NCBI GenBank assembly: GCA_030632925.1 | Contig: DAOVTU010000173.1 | Span: 1-6,613 of the forward strand | DNA length: 6,613 bases | Source of the DNA: Candidatus Krumholzibacteriia bacterium | GTDB taxonomy: Bacteria; Krumholzibacteriota; Krumholzibacteriia; LZORAL124-64-63 | Direction of reading: 5' to 3' | In this document: piece after piece, positions 6,499-6,613 of the stretch | Position numbering within the stretch: position 1 is the stretch's first letter | Layout: each line of letters begins with the position of its first letter | The notes under the pieces: generated by a model | The model's database searches: none | What the model was told of the DNA's origin: nothing | Seen by the model: the letters and a program-made list of their open reading frames with translations, nothing else | Made by a program: the position numbers and the translations under genes

Positions 6499-6538
6499 AA
6501 AAAAAGCCCCGAAAAGTCCCAAGGGGCCTTCCGGGGCT
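6499..6538 (-). terminator. Strong rho-independent terminator of the gene upstream
   Basis: On the minus strand AGCCCCG (6538-6532) pairs with CGGGGCT (6511-6505). The stem continues inward as GAAGG/CTTTT with two G-T wobbles, one C-A mismatch and then a CC/GG closing stack. Counting the stem's last T, seven T residues run from 6505 to 6499. The plus strand has no T run after the hairpin, so it works for leftward transcription only. It lies 42 bases after the TAG at 6583-6581 and before the kinase promoter candidate. It therefore separates an upstream transcription unit from the signalling operon. Confidence 0.85.
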
Positions 6539-6580
6539 GATTTGAGGCGGCATGGCCTCTTTCGTGTCATTTTTCGGCAG

Positions 6581-6613
6581 CTAGGGCTGGTTCACCTTGC
6601 CGGCAATACCCAG
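6581..6613 (-). CDS. Probable C-terminal end of an upstream gene, unidentified
   Basis: The minus strand from the window edge reads ten codons, LGIAGKVNQP, then TAG at 6583-6581. The strong terminator 42 bases further on indicates that a leftward gene ends about here. The other two frames also reach stops within this stretch (WVLPAR, and GYCRQGEPALAAEK ending near 6572), so the frame is a guess and the family cannot be identified. Confidence 0.35.
   Translation of the reverse strand: MGIAGKVNQP

Noticed and set aside
6499..6538. Possible bidirectional terminator or mobile-element end
   Set aside because: Only the minus strand has a T run after the hairpin, no transposase or target duplication is seen, and the structure is fully explained as a one-way intrinsic terminator.

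Overview
The window is a GC-rich stretch from a Gram-negative bacterium: one gene encodes a signal-peptide-bearing outer-membrane beta-barrel, and the kinase genes are typical bacterial two-component types. I cannot place it to phylum from sequence alone. A flagellar-type (sigma-28) promoter candidate ahead of the kinase operon suggests a motile organism, but that is inference. All supported genes lie on the minus strand, so transcription reads from right to left. The long plus-strand open frames are shadows of these genes.

Right edge to left: (a) 6613-6581 probably holds the last codons of an upstream minus-strand gene, followed by a strong rho-independent terminator (6538-6499). (b) 6498-6368 is a leader with a sigma-28-like promoter (6461-6435). 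(c) 6367-1415 is a tightly coupled three-gene signalling operon. It contains a membrane histidine kinase (Cache-like sensor, HAMP, GAF, HisKA, HATPase and a C-terminal receiver-like domain without the phosphoacceptor Asp). Next is a soluble kinase with an intact N-terminal receiver, HisKA, HATPase and an unrecognised alpha/beta tail. Last is a single-domain CheY-like response regulator. The genes overlap by 4 and 8 bases. (d) 1414-1145 is a 270-base intergenic region with weak terminator hairpins, a sigma-70-like promoter, a sigma-54-like promoter and a perfect inverted repeat. (e) 1144-458 encodes an exported beta-barrel protein of about 22 kDa. (f) 457-377 is a short gap with a weak promoter candidate. 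(g) 376-1 is the start of an Rrf2-family regulator with a TTG start codon, cut by the window edge.

Working model: the membrane kinase senses an extracytoplasmic ligand and a cytoplasmic GAF input. It may phosphorylate the intact receiver of the second kinase and/or the stand-alone regulator. None of the three proteins has a DNA-binding or enzymatic output domain, so the output is probably a protein-protein interaction. The outer-membrane protein and Rrf2 regulator appear to be separate transcription units, although they could be co-transcribed with each other.

The main points for a second look are the sigma-28-like promoter, the Asp-to-Asn pseudo-receiver, the terminator lying inside the longest possible reading frame of the big kinase (which forces a later GTG start), and the Rrf2 protein with Ser where the central cluster-ligand Cys is expected.
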